From positions 2,604,001-2,668,000 of the forward strand of contig JBLDXI010000003.1 in NCBI GenBank assembly GCA_047495785.1: DNA of 64,000 bases. The letters run 5' to 3'. Source of the DNA: Lepidodermella squamata (taxonomy: Eukaryota; Gastrotricha). A program made the translations under genes and the position numbers. Positions 47,301-60,100 of this stretch are shown in pieces. How positions within the stretch are numbered: the first letter of the stretch is position 1; each line of letters begins with the position of its first letter. The notes below the pieces were generated by a model that made no database searches, was not told the DNA's origin, and saw nothing but the letters and a program-made list of their open reading frames with translations.

Positions 47301-50300
47301 ACACCTTTCAATACCGGGTGCCGCTGATGATGATGCACGTGGCGTCGTTTTGGAGGCGGCGCGCCGACACATGAAAAATAATAATTTGTTCATAATCATC
47401 GCCTAATAATTTGCTTATTTATTATTACGAGTGCGCATTTTTAAACACGGCCGCGCGTTATCTTTTCCTGTCTTGTTTGTTTATGAACCGGCCGCAACGA
47501 CTCGCAGCTTCGGGCCTTGTGTCCTCGCCCAAGCCGAACCTCGAGACCCGGGGGCTATCGGCCGAGTGCGAGTGACCAGGTAATAATTAGTGACACAATT
47601 TCCTATAGTAGTAATAAATCAAAATTCCTCTTTGTTTATTGGCGGCGGCGCGGTGATTTATTGTGGCCTGTGAGGGTTATCTCGCGGCTATGAAGCCTGC
47701 CTGACATGACCGCGATGTGACTGACTGGCTGGTATTCCGGATGGAATTCGGCGCGTTATCGCTTCGAATTTTTCAGAACGCCAATTATCGCGCAATGAGT
47801 AAATATCATTAGCGATAGCCGTTTTTAGGCATAGCCGCGATATTACTATATTTTACTACTGGAGTGGCTTAGTTACTCAATTAGCGCCAACGATACCTTT
47901 CGAAATATTCAAACATTCGGAACAATGCAACAGCTTTTCGTTAAAAAAATCGTTGATATTATATGCTACTTTGATGAACCAATAATATTTATTCGTTTTC
48001 TCGTGCGCTATTTTCTCATAAATTTTATAATTTTTTCTGTAGTGTGGGCCACTTGAAACTGATGTTTTGATAATCAGCTGTCATCTTTCACCTTGGCTCT
48101 TCATCGGCAATTTCAGGAATGAACTCGGAATCAAGTGCGAGTAAACTTTTTGGTAACATTATTAATTCTGTATTCTGCATCCCATACCCGACGCAAATAT
48201 TTACCGAAAAAAGCGATGGTCATCGCAACATTTAACCTGCTGGTCATTGCGTTTAATATCCGCTATATCGCTCTTCATCATCATCGCCGTCATAAATCGT
48301 CGTGGTTTTACGACCAGACCATTTCGGCTGTTTTACACTAACCAACTGCTTCAGGTACTTATTGCGACAACCACGCGTGCTACCTGCCATCATGCGATTA
48401 TATCAAACGAATTTACGAGTTTAAAACACCACCTTGGGTAATAAAACCCCATAACAGCTTCATCAGCGTAGCTTCAGACTCACTTATAATAAATACAAAC
48501 AACCGGGTTATACCTATCTCTCTCGCTTTGAGAACTCAGAGAATAACGCAGGTGAGGATAAATCTCGCACATTTTTATGCATACTTATAGTGTATTTACA
48601 AGTGCGACGACATTGACATGCGCATCATCTCCTCTTGTTCCAACACAAATAAATTAGCATGCTATTTATTTACAAATAATGATAATCAAGACTGACCCGC
48701 GCGCATCTTTTTCGCATTTCTTTTGATGAGGGCGTGCCGCTTTTTATGACTGCCGGGTTTTATTATTATTAGCAGGTTATGATTTTGAGAATAAGTGCGT
48801 AGGCGGTTTTTCTTTGTTGAGGCAGATAACGAGTACCTGCCGAGCGATCAGTGCGCTTGGTCAAACACATCAACACGCTTAGCTTATCGAAGAAAATAGA
48901 CACAAGTGCGGCTTCGCATTTTAATCGAATTTCAATTCATATCGTTTACACTCGAACGCGCGCGCGGCTTCCTTAAAAGTTTTACACGCACACATAGAGA
49001 CGCCGCCGCCTCTCAGTTGGCTTCTTTCACACCCTCGTGATGTCTGCTGCTGGCTGTAATTTTCGCAATTTAACGTTTGCGTTATACAGAGCAAGAAGCA
49101 TCGCGTGTTGCTGCGGAACTAAATCGAGCGTTACGATACAACTTTTTCGGCAGCGCACGCTACTAGTCGCTTAACATGCTAAATTGTAATATTTGTTATT
49201 GAAATTACGAAAGATTTCGCGCCTTCATAACGGCGCCCTGCTACTCTCGCTCGATTTAAGTAGGTTATCGCAACAACCAGACGTGAAGATGCGCGACCTG
49301 TCCCCACTGCTGCTACCTGTGTGTTCTGTTTATTTTACCCTGGGCTTAATCTCCGGCGCGCGAAATTTTAAGGCGGACTTTTCCGCGTCCAGAAACGCGC
49401 CAATTGTCACGTTTTCACGCGCTTTCTTTTTCCACTTCATTGGCACTTGGTCGTCGGCGCTGCGATCTTGTTTTATGGGGGTCAGACGTGGCCAGCTGGA
49501 AGATGATAAATTGCATTAGGCTACATACTATTCGTGCGACGATGGCCTCGATGGTAATAATTAACTGTTTTAAGGCGGCTATCACAAATTATAACTCAAC
49601 TCATCAACGTCGCTTGTCTTTTCTCTCGAGCTGAGAACATCTGCGTCTTTGCGCCACTTCCGGCTGTTATACTCAATGAAAATGGCGGTTCTTCGCTTTG
49701 ACGTAGATAGTTTATTATTTGTCAACAACATTAACTAGGCTGCTCATCTCTTCTTGTCATGTTTATTATGTTTCATCGTTTGGTGTCTGCACTAAATTTT
49801 CTTCTTCCACTACAACTGTACTTCGCCTATTATTCAATTAAATGACAGCAAACTTGGATTTGTGCAAGCGATCGCCTGCGGCTGTTATGAAATCCGAGCG
49901 CACGCTGTTGGCTGCTAAAATTTTCTCGCCCAGCTTAAAACCGACCGACCACCAACCGCGAGCTACTACGCCCGCTTTTAATGAGCAATCGTGCGCGTCT
50001 CGACGTGTGATATCGAGACTATTATAACTGGTCGCTCTAAATAATAAATAATATTTACCTTTGGTTATAGAGAGAGAGACCCGTTGACAGCCTTTACGCT
50101 GCTGGCATAACCGCAAGAAATTTATTATTAGGTTCGTTATAGCGTGCTTAAGAGTTCGAAATCGGTGATTAAATTTTTAAAAATTTATTTGCGTGCCGAG
50201 TTATTTTTTCATGATTTATTTGTAGTTTTTAACCATTTCCCGCGAGATGTGCGCGCAGTGTGTTTACTCGACCTTTTATTGCCTTATTTTAAGGTGGATT

Positions 50301-51187
50301 TTTCTTAGCAATTTGTTGTTGTTTGTTATCATTACTAAATACACCGTCTTTATTAAATGATTTGACCGCATGCGCGCGCTCACTTTGTGATATTTTATTT
50401 GCAGGGCGGCAGGCAACGTGCTTATAATATTGTTGAATCGAATCGAAATAGCAAACTACTACTACTATTGCAGATCATCGGGCCTTATTACAACTTGTTT
50501 AGCCCCTGCTTTCGGCGCACTTTGCCCGCGTGCAGGCGCGGATGCATTTGTTTACGCACGCGGATCTTCTTGCGCTCACCCGCCTTCTTGCCAGCAAGAA
50601 GAAGAAAATATCAATAATAATATCTCGTCGTGTCCATTTTGGGCCATAAATAATATGAATATAATAACAGTAATCATAAACTTACTAATTTCTTTATTTT
50701 CACTGGCTGTTATGTGATGAGTCCTTCCCTCCTATTCCCATCCAATGTTTTCTAGCATCATAATAACGGTATAATCGTGATATCGTTTACGTTATCGTCA
50801 TCACTTGCTTATTGTTATTATTCTTGGATAACACGTATGTGCAGCTGGGCGTGCACGTGCAACAATAACGACCGTCGATCATCCGTAACCGCGATACGCA
50901 CCCATCATCTCATCATCTTATCTCTTCTCTCCATAATTACTCGATGGCTGTTCCGCGCTCAACTATTCACTGAAGCACGCACACTCGCTAATTTTAACCC
51001 AAATGTTTACGTTTTTCAAGTTCACGCCACACTTGAAATTTCTAATTGCTACTTGTTTCCTAGGTAAATGATAGTTTAACGTGACCTCTTGAAATTTCAG
51101 GAAATAAGTTTCTAATTCACAATTTTGACTAGATTGTTAATTGTGATAAAGTGATTATTGGTGCAAAATGTTTGTTAACGATGGCTC
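44323..51187. other. Large non-coding region upstream of the giant cadherin
   Basis: Nearly 7 kb without a supported gene. Texture matches 2.6-7.1 kb: AAT/ATT runs, CGCG words, alternating CG tracts at 47094-47107 (14 bases) and 48957-48966, and a GA run near 50070. CACGTG occurs near 44711, 47337 and 50852. Six TTAAGG(A/C/T)GG words fall here. It probably carries the cadherin promoter and enhancers; upstream non-coding exons are possible. Confidence 0.55.
44350..44355 (+). terminator. Poly(A) signal AATAAA
   Basis: AATAAA 28 bases after the NUP107 stop codon. Confidence 0.55.
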
Positions 51188-54100
51188 ATGATGAGACAGC
51201 CGACGAAAATGTTGATTCGTCGCCGATTGAAGCCAGTCGCTGTCTGGCTGACCATCCTACTGGTCAACTGCCTCTCCTCCTTTTTACTCGTCGTTTCTCT
51301 TGCCGAACAAATCTACCACGCCCAGATCGATGAAGAGCAACCAGTCGGCCACGTGGTTCTATCCTTATTACCAAACGGCCGATCTTCACCGGCTGGCAGG
51401 TTGGTTCTGCTGCCGTCGACGAGTGAAGACGAGAAATATTTCGCCTTCAAACCGCCACATTCGAGTAATTTAACCGTGACGCGGCGGTTAGATTTCGAAA
51501 ATTTTAAGAAGCGGGCGAAAAATACCGGCGTTGTCACGCTGCAATTGAACGTCGGTCTTCAAGACGGGTCGAACTTCGGGCTGATCGAAATCGACCTGGC
51601 CGACATCAACGACAACGCGCCGCAATTTCCTAAGAAAAATTACGACGTGACCTTTTCGGAGGTTTCAGACAAGGCCGGCTCGCGGCGTTTATTAGACGCG
51701 GCGTCTGACCTAGATTCCAACGAAAACGGGGTCGATTTAAATTCTTATTCCATCGTATCAGGCAATGAAGAAGGCCTGTTTCGATTGATTGCCGAGGGTG
51801 ATGGCAAGTTATTCATCGAACTAGTCGCTCCTGAGTTGGATCGCGAGCAAGCGGCCGTTCATCGCCTTCAAATTGCGGCACGTGATAAAGGCTCGCCCGC
51901 GCTCAGTGGTTACGCAATCGTTGTCGTTACAGTTGCGGATGCGAACGACAACGCGCCGCGATGCCAAGACCTGGCGATAAATGTGACAGCGACAGCGCCG
52001 AAATCGCTTCAAGGCATTCGCTCGTTCGCGATTGCGGCCAGTGATCAAGACGACGGCGCAAATGGCCAGGTGCGCAGTTTTGCGCTGACGCAACTGCCCG
52101 GCTCGCTCGGGCCGCGCTGGCCCGTCGTGGTCGTCGACGAAAAATCAGGCGCGTTGACCCTGCCGCAATCGGGCGGTCTGGCTTGCCGTGATCCATGCCC
52201 GCAACTCCCTCCTACGCAATTTTCATGCTGCTTCTATCAAGTAAGATTTTTTAAAAACGCCTCCTTAATTTTTTATTTTAATGATTTTTTTCATATTAAT
52301 TCTAATTTAATAATTCTTGTTTTAATAATTGATTTTAATTTAATTTAATTTTTTTCTAGGTCACTGTAACAGACAACGGTGAAGTGCCACTGTCGGGTTC
52401 TTGCCGCCTAACGACAGTAGTCGAGTACACGAATGCTCACGCTCCGGTTATCAGCATTCGCCCGGCAATCGGCCAGTTGACCTTGACCCCGAAAAACTCG
52501 GCCTCAAACGACGCAATTTTGTCCCTCGTCGTCGTTACCGATGCCGATTCCGGGCTGGGTGGACTGGTCAGTGCTGAACTTGTCGCGGCCGACCCGCGCT
52601 CTAGCCATTTTCTACTGGCTGAGAAAACCGCCCGCCCGGGTTTCGTCATTTATTCTCTCAAATTGATACGTGATTTCGACTGGAAATCAAACCATGGTAA
52701 TTTTAAACTAATTTTTTTATTCGATTTTTTAATTTTTTTATATTTCAGATCTCAATTCTTTCAATTTAACTATTCAAGCGAGTGATTCTGCCGTGCCTCC
52801 TAAAATATCTTTTTCTAATCTGAAAATCGCCTTTGAGAACACAGCCGCCGAACAGCAACCGCGGAGTTACGCCGCTATTCAACCTCGCTCGGCCGGTTCA
52901 TCGCCAGAAGCTTCCAAAGTGCCGCGATTCTCGCCATCTATCTACCACGCTTCAGTTCAAGAAAATCTAGCCATTGGAACACCAATTCTTCGGCCTAATT
53001 TCATTGCTTCAAATGTGTCGCAATGCATTTTCAGGCTGAAATACCCGAGTTCTTATTCGCCCCGGCAACGGCCGTTTGACATTCACAGGCCAAGCGGGGT
53101 GGTTACAACTCGATTTTCGCTTGACCGAGAGGCTTTTCTACCGAAATCAAGCGCTGATTTTAACATAACCGCAAACTGCTCGTTGCCAAACGGGATTTAT
53201 TCGCTCACATCCGCTCAAATCTACGTGAAAATATTGGACGAAAACGACAATGCGCCTCAATTTAACGCGACTGAATTTCAGCTATCGATACCGCTGAGTA
53301 AAGATAACCTCGCGTATTCAGTCGCTATAACTGCAAATGACCTCGATTTTGGCTCAAATTCTTCGTTAACTTATTTCATCACAAATTCATCGTCGCCGGG
53401 CGTGGCTATCAAATCAACAACTGGTTTAGTCACATTTTCCGGATTTGTTTATCCCACCGCTGTTTCGTTCAAAGTCTGCGCGAGAGATCAAGGCGGTCTT
53501 GTGAATTGCGTTCCAGTTTTCGCGAAATTTCACTCGACGCTCAAAAACTCGCTGCGATTTTCGCAGAATTTCTACTATTTCGCCCTGCCGCAGTTCGGTA
53601 TCGGATTTATCGGTTGCGTTAAGGTGGCTGATTCTAAATCCGGCGTCACGTTCAAAATCACCAGCGGTCCAATTGGTTTTTCGATTCATTCTAAATCGGG
53701 TTGCATTTTCGTGACAAATGTAGAGGCGACGAAGAAATCGCCGTTGGTCAAGCTGGAAGTTGAGGCGGCGTCGAATGGCGGTGATTTATCGGCGAAAAGT
53801 GAAGTGTTGCTGTTTAAGGCGGAGATCGGGCCGGCGGGTAATGTGTCGCTAAGCACGCGCGATTTGCCGGCTGATTTGCGGCTGTATGTGCCTGATCTTG
53901 ATAGCGTGGCTAAGTTCACGCCGGCTAACCCTACGCCGGGTTTAGAAATCGCCGCAAATGGTCGGATTTCGATTATTAGCAACGCCGATGTGCCTATAAT
54001 AGCAACTATTTACGCATCGAACGCCACCACGTTTCAGCGATTAGTCGTTCAAATTAGCCGGCCAGACGACGATGAAGTCGCGACTGAAATTAGCGAAGAT

Positions 54101-57100
54101 GAGCCTGAGCTGCGCCTTAATATCGACCGATCGACGCCGCTTTTCGCGTGTCTGCGCCGCCTTAATGCCGATTGGCGGTGTAAAATCACGTCCGATCTCA
54201 TCGCTATTAACAACAACTGCCTAGTGCTATCGAAGCTCAAGCCATTCAGCCGGGTATCAACGGCTCAAACAATCGATTTAAATTGCCTGGATCAAAATCG
54301 AAAATTGGTGTTAAATTTCGATGAATCGCGTAGTTTTATCGATTTTTCGGCGCAAAAATCGATTTTATACGTGAATCGATCGATTGATCGGAAATTTAAC
54401 GAACCGGCCTATCAGTTGCCCTACCCTGTTCTACCAGTCCAGGGCGATTCTTGGCTAATCACCTCAACCGGATCGTTATTCTTACTACCAACTAGCTCAA
54501 AATCGGCTAAACAATCGATTTCAGTCGCGGATTTGTGGCTTGGCGAAAATTTCGGGTTGATCAGCCGTGAATTAGCCTTAGTTTTCAGCCGCGAGAAATC
54601 GGCAGCGCAGAATAAGCCGTGTCTATTCCGCGTCCCGGCCGGGGCAAAACCCGGTCAATCAATCGGTAAATTGCGGAATCATTTACCGAAAGATCGATAT
54701 CGATTGATTCGAGATTCACGATTTGTCACGCTTGATTGGACAGCACCGTTTGGCGATGACCTTATTCTGCTCTCACTACCGCCTCTACTCGACTCGCCGA
54801 TCAATCAAACAATTTCGTTTGAAAAAATTGCTGATAAATCAATTTCAACGTGTCAAGTTCAATTCCCGAAACAGAAAATTTCGCTCGCTGAAACGAGGCA
54901 GAATAACGAAATTTTGTTATTCGATCAATTTTTGCCAGCTCGTTCGCCTGTTTTCGACCTGAGTGAAATATTAAGGTGGCGGCGGAAAGTATCTGAAAAA
55001 TCGAATTTCGCCGAAATTGATGAAATTAATCAGCGGCTTCGTTTGACGCTAGATCATCGTGTGAGAAATTTTTCAATCGAATTAATTTCTGCTGACGAAT
55101 CGAGCGTGGACGATAGTAGCGGCGAGATGATAGCTGCCGCGATGCTGGCGTCGCCGGATCGATTTCATTACTATCAGCGAAAACAACAACAACAAACAAG
55201 TGTTAGCGTAATTTCGCGGCGGCCGATAACAAGTGGCGAATCGTTGTTGCCGCCGCTGCAACTTGTTGTCGATGAAATGCGAAACTCGGCGCTTGATTTC
55301 GCTGTCTCATCAAGCGGCGGCCCGGCGAAAACAGGCGATGGCGTAACGACCACGTGCTCGTTGGTGGTAAATGATCTTGAAAGTGTGTCGGCGCCTGCCG
55401 GCGGCGCCGCTGCTGCTCGCGTTATTTTCAGGCCCGGCTTCTTGCGGCGGCCTGGTTTCGGCGAAAGCGTTGCCTTTTCGCTGATGAGTGATGGCGCGTC
55501 GAAGTCTGGCCTGTTCAAGATTAACAACGCGACTGGCGAGGTTACCATGACCGGTTTTGCCGACAATGAAACGGAAAATTTCCAGGTAAATGATGCGGAA
55601 AAACTCGGGAAATGAAAGAATATTTAAGGAAAATTATACATGACATGAATATAACTGCAGCAAGGCGAGAAAGTTGAAATTAAATGAAATTGAAATTTGA
55701 AAAAAATCACTTTAAAAAATATAGTTCAATTCTTAAAATTATTATGAATGTAATTTTCTACCAAAATTTAAAAAGTCAAAAATTCAATTTCATTTTGAAA
55801 AATTTGAAAAATTTAAAAATAAATTTTTGAATTTCTGAGTTCGATGTGAAGGAGTAAAAGCTTTATTTCTGTCAATTATTCAGACTTCAGATTAAAAAAT
55901 TGATCAAATTCTAAAAATTGAGCGAATCTTTGTAAAATTTCAAAAATTTAAATAATCGCGAATTTTCTTTTAATTTTGTGATTTTTTACCAGGTTGTTGC
56001 CACTCGTTGGGAGGATGGCTCCACTTTCAACATCAAGTGTCAAGTGAAATTCGCCTCACTATCGACCTCAGCTTCGATCAGATCCGGCCAAGCTTCGCAT
56101 TATCTGCCAATCTATCGATTCAACCTAGAAGAGCCTCAGAGCGAGACTACAATTGAGCAGTTGGCAATCACCCCTCGCCGGCAATCGAACCCTAGTTCAT
56201 CGATGTCAGCAACCTTGGAATATCGCCTCGTTTCGATTCAACCGCCTAAAATCGACGCGGCTATCGATCACAAAACTGGCGTTATTTCGCTAGGATTCGA
56301 TCGAAAAATTATGCAAGGCCGGTCTGATGGTGCTTTTCAAGTCATTTTAACAGTTGATGTAGCAAAAGTAAGTTAGAGAAAAATTGTCTCAAATTTATAA
56401 ATAAATTAAAATGAAAAATCTGAAAATTCCCAGTCAATAATTCTTTGAATAAAGGAATAAAATTGATAATTTTTTCATTAATTGACTAATTATTTATTTA
56501 TTTTTAGCGGAATTTGCTGACCGGTCAAATGGTGCCAGTTGAGCTTGCGAAGGAAATCGTGGTTCAAATTCGATCGAGCCCACTTCGCCAGTCATCAGTT
56601 CGAGCATTGGCGAGTTCAAGCCCGGCAAATCCCGGCTCGCTGTTCCCACGCTCCCGGCTTTTCACCATCCCGGCAACCGCCTCAATCCCCTACGTCCTAC
56701 CCGTCGACTTTTCTTATTTCTCACAACAAGCTGAACTAAACCCGGCGATGAAAACAATCCTGCGATCCCCAGACGGGTGTCTCCGCATCGATTGGCCGAA
56801 TAACCGGATAATGCTAGTCAAATATTTCCATAACCCGCCGGTTACGACGTGCCAACTCGAGACGGACGCGGATATCTTCAAGTTGACCTTCATGAAAAGC
56901 GACGGATGGACAGATTCCGAGCGCCTCCTCAACATATCATCAATTCCGAGTAACAAAACCGAAATCGTTCTTTCGGAACTATTACCGCCATCGACAATTG
57001 TCGCGAGAATCCAGCCGTTATCGCCGGATACTTCAACAGTCTACCTGGTCGATGTTCAACCAGCCAGTGCAGTTGGCCGGTTTTACGTCACGGAATCGGG

Positions 57101-60100
57101 CGAATTACTGCTGCACGACCAGTTGGACTACGACACTGGCGATCGGCAGTTTTCCCTGCGAATCGCCGCCGTTCAATTATCGCCGATTTTCGCCGTTGAA
57201 TTCGCGAATTTAACGCTCAAAGTCAAGGATGAAGACGATTTACCGCCGCTATGCAAATTGCCGCGTCAATTTATCCGGACTCAACTACCCGGGCCGTCGT
57301 CTGAATCTGTTGAAATCGGCATTTCGTCCTCGGAAAACGCCTTCACGTTCGACAATGGCTCAAGACGGCCGAAACGAGTCCGGTTAGGCGATTTGCGGCG
57401 AATGGTAACTGACGCTGATACGGCCCCGGACCAATTGGCATTCCGGCTGGTTTTGGACGATGAAAACGACGATTCGAAAGGTGACGAAGATAATTTGATG
57501 TTTGCAATCGATTCGATGGGCGAATTGACTGGAATTTTCAACAACAACTACCGGCCATCGCAATGGTCCTACGATTTACGGTTCAAGGTTAGTGTTTTTC
57601 GATTTAATTAAGGTGGATTTTTTATGATTTTTTTTCAGGTTGAGTCACCCAGCGGTCTTTCAGCCCAATGCGCTATTTCAATTTTGATCGATAATACGTT
57701 CGATCAAACTGCGATTTCGCCCTGTTCCAGCGACGATCTCTACTTCAGAGTTGGTGAAAATACCGAACCCGGAACGGTTATTGGGAAAATTACCTGCGGT
57801 CTGCCGTCTTTGACCCTGATATCGCCGAATAATAGCGTCGAATTTCCGTTCAAACTACTGACAAGCGGCCATCTTGTACTAGTTTCCAGGCTTGATTTCG
57901 AACGTCAACCCGTCTATCTAGCAGAGGCTTCGATGTTTGATCTCACCAGCCACCAGGTCATCATTCAAGTCCTTGATTGCAACGATCAAGACCCAGTTGT
58001 TGAATTTCCGGATAAAATCGAATTTTCTGTTGTCGAAAATTCGCCGAAAGGCACTCGAATCGGTCAAATAACGGCGTCAGATGGCGATTATGCGATAAAT
58101 TCGCCGCTATCTTACACCCTATCAGCAATCAGCCCGCCGACGGATTGCTTCGAAATCGATCTAGACAGCGGGTTTTTGTACACAACCTGCGAAAATTTGG
58201 ACCGCGAAACGATTGGCGATGACTTTTTCGCGACAATTGTCATTCGAGATCGAGATCTAGAAAGCGGTGAATGTGGCTGGTCGAGTCGAAATTCCGTTGT
58301 CAACGTTCGAATTAAGGTTGAAGATGTCAATGACAACCCGCCGCGGGTTGTTTTTTCCGAAAATTCCGACCTATTCTACGTTGTGGAAGACCGAGGACCT
58401 GGCTATCAAATCGGCTGGTTTCAAGTCATCGACCCCGATATCGAAAATTCCACCTTAATTTCGGCGGAATTACTCGACTACAACGAAACCTTCGCCCTGG
58501 TGACTGATAACGAAAACCCTTCATTAAGGTGGCTGGTTCTTCGTAAATCGGTCGATTTTGAGGTGCAAACGAGTTATGTTGTACCGATTAAGGTGGCTGA
58601 TCAGGGTGGTTTAGCGTCCCAATCGATTTTGGTCGTTAATATCGGCGATTCGAACGAGCACGAGCCGCATTTTTCGCAGAAAATCTACTCATTCGCCTAT
58701 CACCCGAGCAATATTGTAGACACCCAGCTACGGCCGATTGGTCAAATCTGGGCGAGTGACGGCGATGGAGTTGCGTCGGAAAAACTGGAATTTTCGCTAG
58801 TTGATAGTGAAATTTCGCCATTTTTCCATCTCGATAAATGGTCGGGCGAGCTGTTTATCAATCGCCGTTTGACTTCATCGATCGATTTAGCCTTCGAAAA
58901 TAGCTCGAAATCTGTCAATTTAATAGCTGTTGTTTTCGACCGAGCCGGCCATTCCGATAACGCGACTTTGATCATCACTCGAGATTCGGTTGATTTCAAA
59001 GAAAAATCACTAAATTTCACCGCGATTTATCTTCAAATCGCCGAGTTTAATCTCACATATGGCCCGGTTGCTGTGCTAAATGTGTTCGATTTCCTGCCGA
59101 AGATTGACGGGCGATTTATGGGCCTTTCAACTAGCAATGAAGACATCGAAAATGTTTTCGCTATCAACTCGAAAACTGGCGATTTAACGCTGGAAAAATC
59201 GTTGGATTTCGAGAGATTGAAGCCGCAAAATCGGGAAATTCGACTTCGAGCCTCATTTCTCGACGACTCTGGCATTCATCTACCGCCCAGTCTTGACGTG
59301 AAAATCACAGTTCTGGACGTTAATGACAACTACCCGATGATTCTAGGCGGTCCTGTTATGCAGCTAGTTGTCAGCGATGACGTAGCGCCGGGTTCTATCG
59401 TTTGGTCTATCAACGCCTCAGACCTAGATTCAGGCGAAAATGGCCGTTTGAGCTACTCAATGTCCGAACTAAGTGAAGATTTCGAGCTAGATCGAGTGAC
59501 TGGATCACTGAAAGTTGTTCAAAATCTCGACAGGAATCGAAAATCGTTGTACCGATTCGAAATCACGGCTTCAGATCACGGTTTTCCGATCGCGTTAAAA
59601 TCCACCTTAATTCTTGAAATCAACATTATTTCGAGTGTTTCACGTCAAAACCTGGCGACAAGTGGTCTGGAAATGACGACGGGAATTTTTGAGTTCTACT
59701 TACCACTAAATCCGCCGGTTGATTTGATTGTTGGGGCTGTTTCAGCCCTGGCTAGTGACACGTCAACCCCGCGGTTCAGCTTGAGTGACGGCGATTCTCG
59801 GCTATTTTCCATCGGCCCAGCGTCTGGTATCATCCGAACCCGGCAGATGTTGTTCGTATTCGGGCGAAAACGATTCCAATTCACGGCTAATGTCGGAATT
59901 TCAGGTCGATCCAGCTCGTCATCCGCCTCGGTTATCGTCCACCTCAGCGATACAGTACCCGCCGACCCGGGTTTGATGTTCGACCGACCGGAACGGGTGG
60001 TTGAAATTCGAGAACTGGCTGAAATGGGCGCGTTAGTCGCTAATATGTCGCAATCTCTTCGAACATCGGCGAAAGACGTCTTCTTTACGATTATCGGTGG

